Of a stretch of 64,000 nucleotides of DNA, positions 11,897 to 21,499 are shown piece by piece (positions within the stretch are counted from its first letter, which is position 1; every line of letters starts with the position of its first letter). The notes under the pieces are model-generated. The model was not told the origin of the DNA and did not search any database. It saw only the letters and a program-made list of their open reading frames with translations. A program made the translations under genes and the position numbers. Source of the stretch: Amborella trichopoda (taxonomy: Eukaryota > Streptophyta > Magnoliopsida > Amborellales > Amborellaceae); assembly GCF_000471905.2 (NCBI RefSeq), contig NW_006498246.1:128178-192177 (forward strand). The letters are read 5' to 3'.

Positions 11897-11975
11897 GTTG
11901 GAGTCGTGGTGGTAGCACCCCCAAACTTTAGTTACACGTTGTGGCTTTTATTCTCCTATACCATAAAAAACTACT
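11895..11975 (+). repeat. Copy of the retroposon family found at 20344
   Basis: From GGCGTTGGAGTCGTGGTGG onwards this matches the first ~75 bp of the poly(A) retroposon at 20344 (GGGGCTAGAGTCATGGTGG), including GTGGTGGTA-CACCCC and the later TTGT(A/G)G(T/C)TTT. It diverges after about 11970 and has no clear poly(A) tail. Confidence 0.5.
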
Positions 11976-13191
11976 GACCATTTCCAAAATGGATAGAAGC
12001 TTTTATTCACCACCGAATTATAAATAAAAATACAAAATAAATAACAATATTATAAGAGCCATCCTGAATTTAATTTACAGTTGTGTTGTAGAGAAACAAA
12101 ATATGGGATCACATGGCATCCATGTGGTTCGCGTGGCACATGTAGGTTATTGTCAACTGTTCTCTTTGATGAAGGTGAATCAATGCGGAGGACTGCATCC
12201 ACGTCGCACATCATTGAGATATACGGTGGATACCACGATTTAGCATACACACAGCAAGCTCCATGATACCCAACAATCAAAACCCTTTAATGGGCCCTAG
12301 AACAGTTATACTACACCCACTAAAACAATTGCCAAGAATAACCTGGTACACCACACCACAATTTGGTAATTCTCGTGTAATTTTCTCCATTATTATTAAT
12401 TTCAATATTCAATAGGAGAAATGTCGTTTGAAGGCACAAGCTAAACATATATCATGGATGTCAATCACGGCTTTCTACAAAGAGGCATTCAATTGTCCCC
12501 GACATTGTCCTCAGTCATATGCTATAAAAATATCATGGAAATCTAGAAGAAGCTTGCACTGAGCCCTCATATGTTGACATGATCATGGCACAAGATATAT
12601 TTTATAATAATAGAAAAAGTATACAACTACCATAAAAAAATATAAATAAAAAAATACAAAGAGAGCCGTAAAGAGGTTGCAATCACTCTTGCTTGTCTGA
12701 TTTTCATTTGAATAGTTATGAGTGTGCCATTAACTAAACTCAAAATTCAAAAAAAAATAAAAATAAATAAACCTTCTTAAATACAAAAAGATCCACTATG
12801 CCATGTCCAACTTACATTGGTCTTTCCTGCAATTGGACTCACTTCCAGCTCCCACTATTCTCTCTCTCTTATTTATCCTTTTGCATTTAAAGAACCCTTG
12901 CAATGTATGAAAATAATAAAATTTTATATCTTTTGCATATTAAAATAGGAAAAGTGGGAAGAATAGGTTACCACTCTCAATATTTATATTTAAGTTAGCA
13001 AAATAAATGAAGCTCCAATCAAGAACTATTCAATACTTCTATTTAAATGCTAGAAAGAATGGCTGGATAACGCACATAAATAAGTTTAAAATAGATAGTG
13101 AAGAAGAGCCCCATCGAGTAGCAGCTTCTCAGGCGACATGCCTTGTTCATTTGGGAACATCGAAGCTTTTCTTATGTCCTAAATGTGCTAT
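11976..13191. other. AT-rich noncoding stretch
   Basis: No supported gene, RNA gene or transposon end. Confidence 0.5.

Positions 13192-13239
<48 letters not shown>
13192..13239. repeat. (GA)n microsatellite
   Basis: About 23 GA units with one interruption. Confidence 0.95.
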
Positions 13240-13241
<2 letters not shown>

Positions 13242-13332
13242 AAAGTTATTTAGTTGTAGTATATAACGTAACTAACGAAAGTAATAGTGTCGTACGTAAG
13301 TAAAGTCGACGAAGGAACGGAACGAACGGTAA

Positions 13333-13352
13333 NNNNNNNNNNNNNNNNNNNN
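13333..13352. other. Assembly gap (20 N)
   Basis: Twenty unknown bases. The 60 bp to its left are unusual for this window: repeated TAACG/AACGAA/GGAACG words. That may indicate poor base quality near the gap. A frame crossing the gap (to 13478) cannot be trusted. Confidence 0.98.
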
Positions 13353-13489
13353 GAAACCTTACAAAGAATTAATGTGCCTGAAAATGCAGAGGAACAGGAA
13401 CATTCTTATTATGTAAATAGTCACAGTCTGACAGAAATGGAGAGAATGGTAGACATGGACAATGACATGACTAACTAAAACTGAAACAC

Positions 13490-13502
13490 AGAGAGAGAGA
13501 TT

Positions 13503-13534
<32 letters not shown>

Positions 13535-13547
13535 GAGAGAGAGAGAC
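13490..13547. repeat. (GA)n microsatellite
   Basis: GA repeat with a few interruptions. Confidence 0.95.
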
Positions 13548-14476
13548 TCACAATGTATTACTCATAAAGACAAGGTTTTCAAAGGAACCAGATGCCAAAG
13601 GTTCTAAGTTGCCCTTGTGAGCCAAACAAATGGCTCAAAAGAGGGATGAGAGAGAAAGGCAATGGATGATGCAGGCTCCTCATAAAGAAACCAGTCAATC
13701 ACAACAAATCCTTCCCCTCCATAGAAACAACCATCAATCTCTCTCTAAAACCAACATTCAATTCGAGGGAAGCAAACAAGAAAAACCAGACCATTGCCCT
13801 AAAACATTTAGCCATGGCCACAGGGGCCACAGCTTGGTGCACTTTCTCTCACTTCATCTTGAATTCAGAGGACATATCCAAGAGGGGCATGGTAGTGATT
13901 TATTGGGGGGAGGCAGTTATATGTTGTGGTGATGGAGTGAAAAGTAATGAAAAGGTTGGTAGAGATTGCTTTTGTTGAGTAAAGTTAATATTGTAAATGC
14001 GGTATCTTCCAAGCATATGCTAGAGGCACCTCCTCCTGCTGACACACTTTGCTTTTCTTCCGTCAATTCTAGCATCATAGAATATTCCCAGTCCTTTAAA
14101 AGCTAACTCTCTCTCTCTCTCTCCTCTTCTCTTCTCTCTCTCTTCTTTTCTTTATCTGTCTGTTTATATGACCCGACAACTAAACTAAACAGGCCACTTT
14201 TTTATTAGTCTTTTGATCACCTTTCTCCCTTGTATATGTGATCAAAGCAACTATATATTAAATAAGGCTCTTTTTATGAGTCTTTTGATCAGTCTCACTC
14301 AAAATGGCGAAAGCAACCATAAAGACTCTTAATCTCTGGTTGATGACACACCTTCCCTTAATCTAATGGGACAGATCAAGAATCTTATGAGATCACCCAT
14401 TTTCATGTCTTTCTCGTGTATGGTACATTATGCATTTGGACTATAGTCTTGTAATCAAATTTAGTGCAAGGCACTT
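13548..14476. other. Noncoding stretch
   Basis: An open frame at 13630-13932 (100 residues, +) has no motif, and the opposite strand is broken by stops. Contains a (CT)n tract at 14107-14150. No gene supported. Confidence 0.5.
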
Positions 14477-14626
14477 GCTCTTGTTGGTCTCACCCCGTCG
14501 AAGCCCTTTCGTACGAATGTGGATGCATATAGTAGAACACAAATTTATGAGAGAAAAACACTAAAAATATACATGTGTATAAGTGAAAATCAAGTAATAA
14601 AGCAAATAAAATAAATAAAAAAAAAT

Positions 14627-15277
14627 TACAGATATCCTCTCAAATTGAACTTTCTAGACAACTTCGTCCCAACTACTTTTTAGATCACTCAATAAACCCC
14701 AATACTATTTAATCAAAAAGTACACTCAAATAAAGACCAAAATACCCTCTCTTTAGTAATGTCCACACCCCTCAGTGTGTCTTCTAGATGCACTCACGGT
14801 CCGACACTTTTACCATACGGTCCGGAACACATTCTTTGCAGTCCGGCACATTTTCTTTGCTGTCTGACAATGCATCTTCTGTATGCACTCACCAGTCCGG
14901 TACTTTTTCCAAGCGGTCCGACACATTTTCTTTACAGTCCATCACGTGTTCTTTGCAATCTAGTAGCCCACTTTCTGGATGCACTCAACGGTCCGACACA
15001 CTTTCTGTGCAGTCTAGCAAGTCTTCTCTGATGTCTGACACTTTTTCAACACAGTTTGATAGTGTGTATTCTGAATGAACTTCCCAATCCGGGAATGTGA
15101 CACTCAGGTACGGAAAGTGGCATTTTCTTTCTTACATCTATGACTTTTTTATTTGGAGGGTCGGTCTTTGCTGTAAAAGTTAGTTTTGGGGGCAAAAGTT
15201 GTGATAGAAAACGTAGCTGGGGGAGAATGTATAGAAAGTTGAGTCAAAGGGGATTTTTAGTAATTTTTCCAATAAAT
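14627..15277. mobile_element. TIR (MITE-like) element with an internal minisatellite, inserted in the 3' LTR
   Basis: The 5' LTR lacks this ~650-bp block, so it is an insertion. Read inward, the ends are AAAAATTACAGATATCCTCT and (reverse complement of the right end) AAAAATTACTAAAAATCCCC, an imperfect terminal inverted repeat. Both flanks contain AATAAATA-type sequence that may be the target duplication. The interior carries a degenerate tandem repeat. Related ends appear near 51804 and 52370. Confidence 0.6.
14765..15076. repeat. Degenerate ~20-bp minisatellite
   Basis: About 14 imperfect copies of a unit like CAGTCCGGCACATTTTCTTTG. Because the period is close to a multiple of three, long open frames with repeated Ser/Phe/Cys words appear in several frames; these are not genes. 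Confidence 0.8.
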
Positions 15278-15993
15278 ATAATTTACTATCACCGAGATTT
15301 ATATGGTTCACTTTATCAGGTTACATCTATGGGAGAAAGAGATTATATTTACTATTAAAATAATGGTTACAAAATTCTTCCAAGATGCAAGCTTTCTTGA
15401 GCTTTCTAACTTTTTCCAAAGAGTTTTCTCTCGAAGTTTTCCCTTCTCTAAGGTTTTTCTCTCTCAAAAGCTTTCTTCTTTCTCTCTCAAAAGCTTTCTT
15501 CTCTTTCCCTTTCTAACATGCCTCTATCTCTCCCCTTATTTATCTCTCTAATAGAAAGTTTCTTGTATCTCTCTCTATGCAAAAGAAGAGGCTTTTACAC
15601 ACAAAATAAGCCTCTCTTTCATGTTGGGATTTTTATGTTGATCACTTTTACAAGACCCTAAAAAGTGGCCCATCTTTATCTCTTTCTAACTAAGAGATAG
15701 GAGGAAATCTCCACAAACCCAATATGTTAGGCTTCCCATTTTTAAAATATCAATGACTTGATTAACAAGTGATAGATTTAAAACAATAAAACTGCCCCCA
15801 GACCTTGGGGAATTTTCAATGGTGCCCCTCCCACGATGGGACCGGATACTCAACAATCTCCCCTTCTATCCCATGAGGGAGAATCTCCTTTGCAGATCAA
15901 CCATATGATTATATGACACCCACTCCGTCCATGCTTCTGTACAACTCTTGCTTTTCTATAACCAAAGTCTTTGTCATCATATCCAAAGTACTT

Positions 15994-16494
15994 CTATCGA
16001 TATGGATCTTCTCTGGCTACAATAACTTCTTCTTTAAACATCCTGAGCCAATAGAAATGCATATCAATGTGCTTTGTCTTAGAATGGAAGCTCCCATTCT
16101 TGCTCAAGTGGATATTGCTTTGACTGTCATAATGGACAATACGTCTTGTTTCAAGCCCCAGTCTTGAAGGAATCTCTTCATCCACATCATCTCTTTGTAG
16201 GCTTTTATGACTGCAATGTACACTACCTCTGGGGTTGAAAGAGCCATACACTTTTGTAGCTTAGACTACCATAAAACAACTCCCTCTACCAAATTAAACA
16301 TGTATTCCAAGATTGACTTCCCAGAGTATAAATCTCCAGCCATGTTTGCATCATCGTGTATCATTGTAACACAGGTTCACCAACCCTAAAGCACAAACAT
16401 ACTTTAGATGTTCCTCTAAGATATATAAATATCCACTTGACTATTGCATAGTATTCCTTGTTAGGATTAGCAATAAATCTACTCACTACGAAAC
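15994..16494 (-). pseudogene. Copia RNase H domain, decayed
   Basis: Minus strand. From 16494 the reading VVSRFIANPNKEYYAIVKW, then IYLRGTSKVCLCF, matches the conserved Copia segment between RT and RNase H. Further down VHYDSQSNIHLSKNGSFHS and TKHIDMHFYWLR (15994-16251 frame) match the RNase H core, normally (V/L).(C/Y)DSQSAI.L.KN...H.RTKHID.(R/K)(Y/F)HW. Stops and frameshifts between the pieces show it is dead. Confidence 0.85.
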
Positions 16495-16922
16495 ATAAGT
16501 TCCTTATCTCTTACACGGCCTGCTCATAAGCCCTTGATGGCAAGGTTCTTGGCTCCTCTTCTTCCTCCTCAGTCTTTTGAACAATGTTCAATGCCAATCT
16601 CAACCCCCGTTAGAAATGACCACTGAACTCCATCTGAACAGTCATTCCCTTCGACTCGAAGGTTTTCTTTGCACTGCCTTTGGTCTTCTTGCTAACAGAG
16701 CGACTAGTAGTTATTTTGCTCTTCACCTTGGCGTTCTCTTTAGCATTCAAGACGAACTTGTAGCCTACTAGTCAATCGGTGCCTGGGCCAAGACAGGTGC
16801 CGCCTTGTCTGTTCAACTTCGTATGTGCCCATGTCTAGAGGCCATTGATAAAGCGAAAGACCTTATCTTGCTCTGATATATCATGGCATTAGAGCAGCAA
16901 ATTACTGAACATACTCTCGAAC
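16495..16922 (-). mobile_element. Gypsy gag fragment inserted inside the Copia pol region
   Basis: On the minus strand the Copia reading stops near 16922 after ...MVYSMPDITPYSGCGS and resumes near 16494 with VVSRFIANP, where an intact element would read straight through. The ~425 bp between read REYVQ*FAALM, then AKVKSKITTSRS, KTKGSAKKTFESKG, and near the end KTEEEEEEPRTLPSRAYEQAV. From general knowledge this resembles a plant Gypsy Gag (REYVKQF..LML..., a lysine/serine linker). No LTR or PBS accompanies it. Confidence 0.55.
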
Positions 16923-17560
16923 CGCAACCAGAGTAAGGAGTGATATCTGGCATCGAGTACACCATGGCATATATCAAACTTCTTATAGCCTATGCGTAGG
17001 GCAATTTTTGTATTTCCTCCTCCTCATTCTCATTTGAATCTACTTGGCAGATAACTTGAAGTGGTTTATCGATAGGTATTGCCTTGTTCATACAGAACCT
17101 TTTGAGCACTTTCTCAATGTACATTTCTTATATCTATAACTCCCCATGTAGGAATCGAACTTCTTGTACCACTGCCATGGGGTATGTTTAAGCCCATATA
17201 GGCTCTTTTTCAGCATGCAAACCATGTGCTCCTTTCTTTTTACCTTAAACCCTTCTGGTTGCTTCATATCTATCTCTTCCTCCAAATCACCATAAAGAAA
17301 GACAGCCTTGAAATCTAGCTTCTCTATCTCTAAATTCAAGCTTGCAACTAGGCCTAATACCATGCTAATTGATGACATTTTCATCACGGGGGAATATATT
17401 CAATCAAAATCAATGTTTTTTTTCTGCCCGAAACCTTTAACAACCAACCTAGTCTTGTACCTTGGTTGTGAGCTCTTTTCTTCAATATTCAGCTTGAAGA
17501 TCCGCTAGTTCTTTAGTGTCTTCTTGCTTTTAGGCAACTTTACTAGGTTATAGGTGTGGT
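16923..17560 (-). pseudogene. Copia reverse transcriptase, YVDD segment deleted
   Basis: Minus strand. The 17387-17088 frame reads VKMSSI-type VLGLVASLNLEIEKLDFKAV, then FLYGDLEEEIDMKQPEGFKV and LKKSLYGLKHTPWQWYKKFD, the canonical N-terminal half of Copia RT. Directly after DSYMGS the text jumps (with a frame change) to YIEKVLKRFCMNKAIPIDKP, which in intact elements lies roughly 80-90 residues later. The catalytic YVDD motif is therefore missing and this copy cannot polymerise DNA. Confidence 0.85.
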
Positions 17561-18090
17561 TCTTATATTAAAATTTCATCTCATCTTGCATATGTTTTTA
17601 ACCCTCCACTATATGTTCATTGGCTTGAGCTTCCTGGTAGCTTTCTGGTTTACCCCCTTCAATGTATAAAATATATTCTGATGCAGAGCATCTGGAAAGG
17701 GATTTATGTCCCCTAGAGGGCCTTCTCAATTCCACTATAAGTGGTACCTCTTGAACAGGATGCTCCCCCTATGCCACATCATTTGTAACTGGCATGTCAA
17801 ACTCTTGGCACTCATCCTCTTGTTGAACTTCTCCCCCGTCTTTATGCACCACAATAGGAGGAACTATGGCCGGTTTTGGATCATTGAAGATTTGTGGGAT
17901 TTCAAACTTATTCATGTCTTTAAAGGTAAGGTCTTATTGAAAGACCACATTCATACTCCTGATCACGTTCTTGTTCTCAGAATATCATAGCCTTTAGCTG
18001 AACTCTTCATCTGAGTACCCTAAGAAGATGGATAGAAGTGCTTTCTCATCCAACTTAGATCTTTATTCCTTGGGTATGTGCATCAATGCT
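17561..18090 (-). other. Copia linker between integrase and RT, decayed
   Basis: Region expected to hold the integrase C-terminal part and linker. Only fragments are readable on the minus strand (stops in every frame). The plus-strand frame at 17706-17990 is a shadow. Confidence 0.5.
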
Positions 18091-18800
18091 TTGCGCTCGA
18101 ACACCCTTAAGTTTGAAAAGATATCTTTTTCGGTCCAAACTCTCTCTAGGTTTTCACTATCCAGAGGAAATGATGGGGATCTATTTATTTTGTAGCTTAT
18201 TGTAATGATTGTTTTAACCTAACACAACTTTTATAACTTGGCAGCGGATAGCATGCTCCTAACCCTTTCCATAATGGTATGATTCATTCTCTCTACTACA
18301 TCATTATGCTCGCGGGTATATGGCATTGTCTTTTCATATCTTATGTCATGCATGGCCCATTAGCTTTTGAAAGCATACGAGGTAGACTCCCCCATTGTCA
18401 TATTTGAGACACTTCAGTAGTTTGCATGTCTCTCTTTCCACCTTAGCATGAAAATTCTGAAAGATCTTAAACACATGATCTTTCAATCTCATTATGTATA
18501 CCCACACCTTTTTTGAAGCATCATCAGTGAAGGTGACAAAGTATTATGCAGTGACTTGACATTCACGAGACCACACACATCTGAATACACCAGATCTAGA
18601 ATTTTTTTATCTTTAGAGCCCTTACTAGAAAAATAGACTCTACATTGTTTGTTTAACCGACAGTGGTCACATTGTGTCATAGATGCATTCTTGAAATTGG
18701 AAATAATCTGTTTCTTTGCTAAGATTTGCATACCTTTTTCACTCGTATGGCCGAGATGCATGTGCCACTAGTCTAGTGAGGGTTCTTCTATGATGGTATT
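18091..18800 (-). pseudogene. Copia GAG-pre-integrase and integrase core, decayed
   Basis: Minus strand. MHLGHTSEKGMQILAKKQ and the CDHC-RLNKQ zinc-binding type segment (18761-18492 frame) are the GAG-pre-integrase/HHCC region, followed by LDLVYSDVCGLVNVKS, the start of the rve integrase core (first catalytic Asp). Further on VERETCKLLKCLKYDNGGVY carries the second catalytic Asp, then VVERMNHTIMERVRSML holds the catalytic Glu region. Frameshifts separate the pieces. Confidence 0.85.
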
Positions 18801-19200
18801 AACTTCACCATTGGAAATTTGCATCTTTGTTTAGTAGAGTAAACGACACTTCTTGCCCTTCGCTATGATAAGAGATCCTTTTGTCAGCTTCAAATGTCCC
18901 TCACCGACCACTGAGTGGTACGCTTCAGCATCTAAACACCCTCCTAAGATGAGGTTCAGACAGCTATTTGGTACACGTCTGATATCCTTTAGCATCAGCT
19001 TCATCCCAATATCAATCTTGATATGTGCATCTCCTTTACCCACAATCTTTGAGGAGCCATTGTTCCCCATCTTCATAGAACTAAAGCTTCCTGCTTTGTA
19101 AGAGGCAGAGTAATATCCATGTGTGGTAACATGAAATGATGGTCTAGTATCTACAACCTAGTCAGAGTTGCATGATTTTGATGCAATATTGATGCACCCA
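18801..19200 (-). pseudogene. Copia protease region, decayed
   Basis: Minus strand. The 19076-18831 frame reads MKMGNNGSSKIVGKGDAHIK and LMLKDIRRVPNSCLNLIL, typical of the segment after the aspartic protease (V.MGN...K..G.G.I.......L.LK.VR.VP....NLIS). The DSG site itself, expected just upstream, is not intact. Confidence 0.75.
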
Positions 19201-20017
19201 TCATGGCAGCTTCCAACGATGCCAACATATATGGCCATTGCAGTGGTTTTTCTGCCCTCATTCGTGGTCTGTTCTTATTCTGCTCTTTCTTGATCTTCTG
19301 ACACTCTTTCTTGATGTGTCCATTCCTGTCACAATGATAATATGTGACCCCTTTTCTTGAATCCGATCTAACTTTATCCTTAGATCGGTTTTAGTCCCTA
19401 TTTTTAGTCCTTCCTCAATTTATGACATGAGCTTGCGAGTTCGATGACTCGGAGCATCTTCTTCTTGTCTTCTCATTCAGCAAGCTGCTAGTGACTTGAC
19501 TCATGGTCACTATCCTGTCAGGTGTTGAGTTACTTATGAAGAAGACCAAGGTCTCCCAACTATATAGTAGCAAATTGAGTAAAAATAAAGCTTGTATCTC
19601 ATATTATTGGAACAACTTTATTATTGCGAGTTGTTAACAATGATTTACACCTCATGTAAGTACTCTACAATGAATCCCCCTCCCTGAATTTTAGGTGTAC
19701 CCATTGTTGGATTAAGGATGTCTTATTTTCGATGGTCTTTCTCTCGTACAAGTCATAAAGCTTATCCATGACTTAGCAAATGGTTTTGTTGACACATGGT
19801 GGAACACATTTTCTTCCAACCATTGTTAGATAGTTCGGAGAACATTTTGGTCCAGATTCTTCCACTCATCATCTATCATACTATTGAGCTGCTGTTCTAT
19901 CCCTTCAATGGGCGTATACAAGTCCATACAATATAGAAGATCTTTCATCTTAAGCTTCTAGATTATCCAATTATTCCCGTTGAGTGATATCATCTTACTT
20001 CCAATACTGGAATCCAT
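19201..20017 (-). pseudogene. Copia gag with damaged zinc knuckle
   Basis: Minus strand. The start is ATG at 20017 (MDSSIGSKMISLNGNNW, then KMKDLLYCMDLYTPIEG), as in Copia Gag. Near 19340 the knuckle reads TYYHCDRNGHIKKEC: the first Cys of C-x2-C-x4-H-x4-C is a Tyr. Several frameshifts and stops follow the start. In life Gag would package the element RNA. Confidence 0.8.
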
Positions 20018-20049
20018 CTTAAATCTACACAAAGTCTTCCCCTCTCTTC

Positions 20050-20330
20050 TTTTTACTGGCGGTCAGGGAGATTCACTATCTGTCAAGATCCCACCGTCAG
20101 TCAAGGTTTCGCTGGCAGTCAAGAATCCTTCGTCTGTCAAGGATCTGTTAGTTGTCAAGGATTCATCGGCTGTCAAAGATCCGCTGGCAGTCAAGCTCCC
20201 ATTAGCTACCAACTCATTGGCGATCAAGCTCCCACTAGATGTCAACCATTCTACAATCAAGTATTTGTCAGTGGTCAAGCTCTCACCGATTGTAAGGGTG
20301 TCACAGTCAGTCAATATGAGAGCGGTCAAA
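20050..20330. repeat. Degenerate 18-bp minisatellite in the Copia leader
   Basis: About 15 imperfect copies of a unit like GTCAAGGATCCGTTGGCT lie between the 5' LTR and the gag start. The 18-bp period keeps frames open on both strands (VKDSSAVKDPLAVKLPLA on plus; SLTA.GSLTA on minus). These open frames are products of the repeat, not evidence of a gene. Confidence 0.85.
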
Positions 20331-20343
20331 GTAATTCATTGTT

Positions 20344-20634
20344 GGGAAAGGGGCTAGAGTCATGGTGGTATCACCCCACACCCTAGTCACCACATTGTAG
20401 TTTCCATTCCCACCACTAATGCCACCCCATTAATACTTTCAAAAAGCTAACTCCTAATCTATTAAAAAAAAAAAACAGATAGGGGCATGTCTTCCTTATT
20501 AAATTACCCAATTGTGGTTTCCATTCCCACCACTAACACCATCCTATTAATACTTTCATAAAGCTAACTCCTAATCTACTAAAAAAAAAAAAAAGGTAGG
20601 GGTCTGTCTTCCCTACTGAATTACCAAAAAAAAA
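20344..20634 (+). mobile_element. Poly(A) retroposon (SINE-like) with 16-bp target duplication
   Basis: The block is flanked by identical copies of AAAGTAATTCATTGTT (20328-20343 and 20635-20650) and ends in an A-run, the signature of LINE-mobilised RNA. The body starts GGGAAAGGGGCTAGAGTC and contains an internal duplication of about 120 bp, each unit ending in AAAAAAAAAAA-GTAGGGG...AATTACC. I see no convincing pol III A and B boxes. A related 5' segment occurs at 11895. It is younger than the Copia copy it sits in. Confidence 0.75.
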
Positions 20635-21114
20635 AAAGTAATTCATTGTTAGTCAAGGTGGTGACCTCGGTCATGACCTTCTTAGAACAATAGCTATTCA
20701 TCAACAGTACCTGACTAACGACGTGTTCCAAAATGCTTCATTCAGCGGTCAAACAGAAACCAGCCCACAATGAGATTTTCTTCCTTGCTCATCCTATGAC
20801 AGTTATGCTCGCTAACTGGGAAATGGAGATAGGGATGACCGAGCGATGTGTCGGAGTCACGATAAACGTGCTTTGATTGTTGGGCCCATGCAATCATGCT
20901 CTCTCATGTGAATGTGGATGCGCGCAATGGTACCCAAATTTATGGGACAAAATGCCAAAAACGTGTGAGTGTATAAAGCAATAAAATAATAATAACTTAT
21001 TGGCACTGAGATTTATGTAGTTTACATTTTTAAGTTACTTCCAAGGAAGAAAGAGATTAGATCTACTATTAAAATAATGGTTACAAAGTTCTTTCAAGAT
21101 GCTAGCTTTCTTGG

Positions 21115-21499
21115 GTCTAGATATTAAAACATACAGGTCCATCTACTATAATGATGCGTTTAAACATATTCATTAGATCCGAATTATTTATGCTATAAAT
21201 CATGGAATTAATTCATCGAGCCATGTTGATTCAAATGATTCGAAGGGTTTATTATTTGTTTGTCTTTGTTGTTGTTTGTTGCACAAAAAAACTTTTTGAA
21301 TGCCCAGTAGAAACAGATTTACCTAAATAAAAAGCTTTTACCGCGGCTTTATATCCCTTTCTCTTCCAATAATTTCTACGAATATGCTTTTTTGACATAG
21401 AAGTATGCTTCTTTGGGACTGCCATCCAAAAAAAAGTTACTTATTTATTAGTTGAACATGAAAGACATTTATTGTTGAAAATAGATTTTTTATTCATAT
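21115..21499 (-). other. Nuclear insertion of plastid DNA (NUPT) with rpl32 and flanking spacer
   Basis: The other LTR reads continuously from GCTTTCTTGAGCTTTC to CTAACTT; here those points are separated by about 385 bp that contain a complete plastid rpl32 frame. The sequence 3' of rpl32 (21115-21251 on the plus strand) would be rpl32-trnL spacer and the sequence 5' of it (21426-21499) rpl32-ndhF spacer; those spacer identities are inferred from known plastid gene order, not recognised directly. There is no target duplication and a few LTR bases are missing, consistent with end-joining. Confidence 0.8.
21252..21425 (-). CDS. rpl32: Plastid-derived ribosomal protein L32, complete frame in nuclear DNA
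   Basis: A complete 57-codon frame on the minus strand from ATG (21425) to TAA (21252). It begins MAVPKK, continues with [20 protein letters not shown] and [15 protein letters not shown] and ends KTNK, the pattern of plastid bL32, a protein of the large subunit of the chloroplast ribosome (usual length roughly 50-60 residues). Two positions that I expect to be Arg (7 and 14) are His here, each CAT instead of CGT. It sits in a retrotransposon LTR with no transit peptide or own promoter, so it is almost certainly not functional: a fossil of plastid-to-nucleus transfer, though no stop or frameshift has yet broken it. Confidence 0.85.
   Translation of the reverse strand: MAVPKKHTSMSKKHIRRNYWKRKGYKAAVKAFYLGKSVSTGHSKSFFVQQTTTKTNK

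Larger units (their letters stand above)
14482..15855 (-). repeat. 3' LTR of the 14.5-22 kb Copia element
   Basis: 1374 bp, of which about 650 bp is a later insertion. Outside it, matches to the 5' LTR include GAATGTGGATGC, ATTAAAATAATGGTTACAAA, TAGGCTTTTACA and GACTTG(A/T)TT(A/G)ACAAGT. The polypurine tract (minus strand AGAAGGGGAGAT) lies directly inside at 15856-15867. Confidence 0.85.

Noticed and set aside
13287..13478. Frame crossing the N-run
   Set aside because: The reading depends on 20 unknown bases and a doubtful left flank.
13630..13932. 100-residue frame near the assembly gap
   Set aside because: No motif, low-complexity composition, opposite strand fragmentary; no splice or promoter context.
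14759..15078. Open frames of 90-96 residues with repeated Ser/Cys words
   Set aside because: Produced by the ~20-bp minisatellite inside the LTR insertion; open in two frames.
16860..16900. CTCTGATATATCA as a reverse primer binding site of another LTR element
   Set aside because: It lies inside the Gypsy gag-like fragment and has no LTR beside it.
19980..20357. 125-residue frame with VKD/AVK repeats as a possible repeat protein
   Set aside because: Frame is antisense to the Copia gag start and created by an 18-bp repeat; the opposite strand is equally open.
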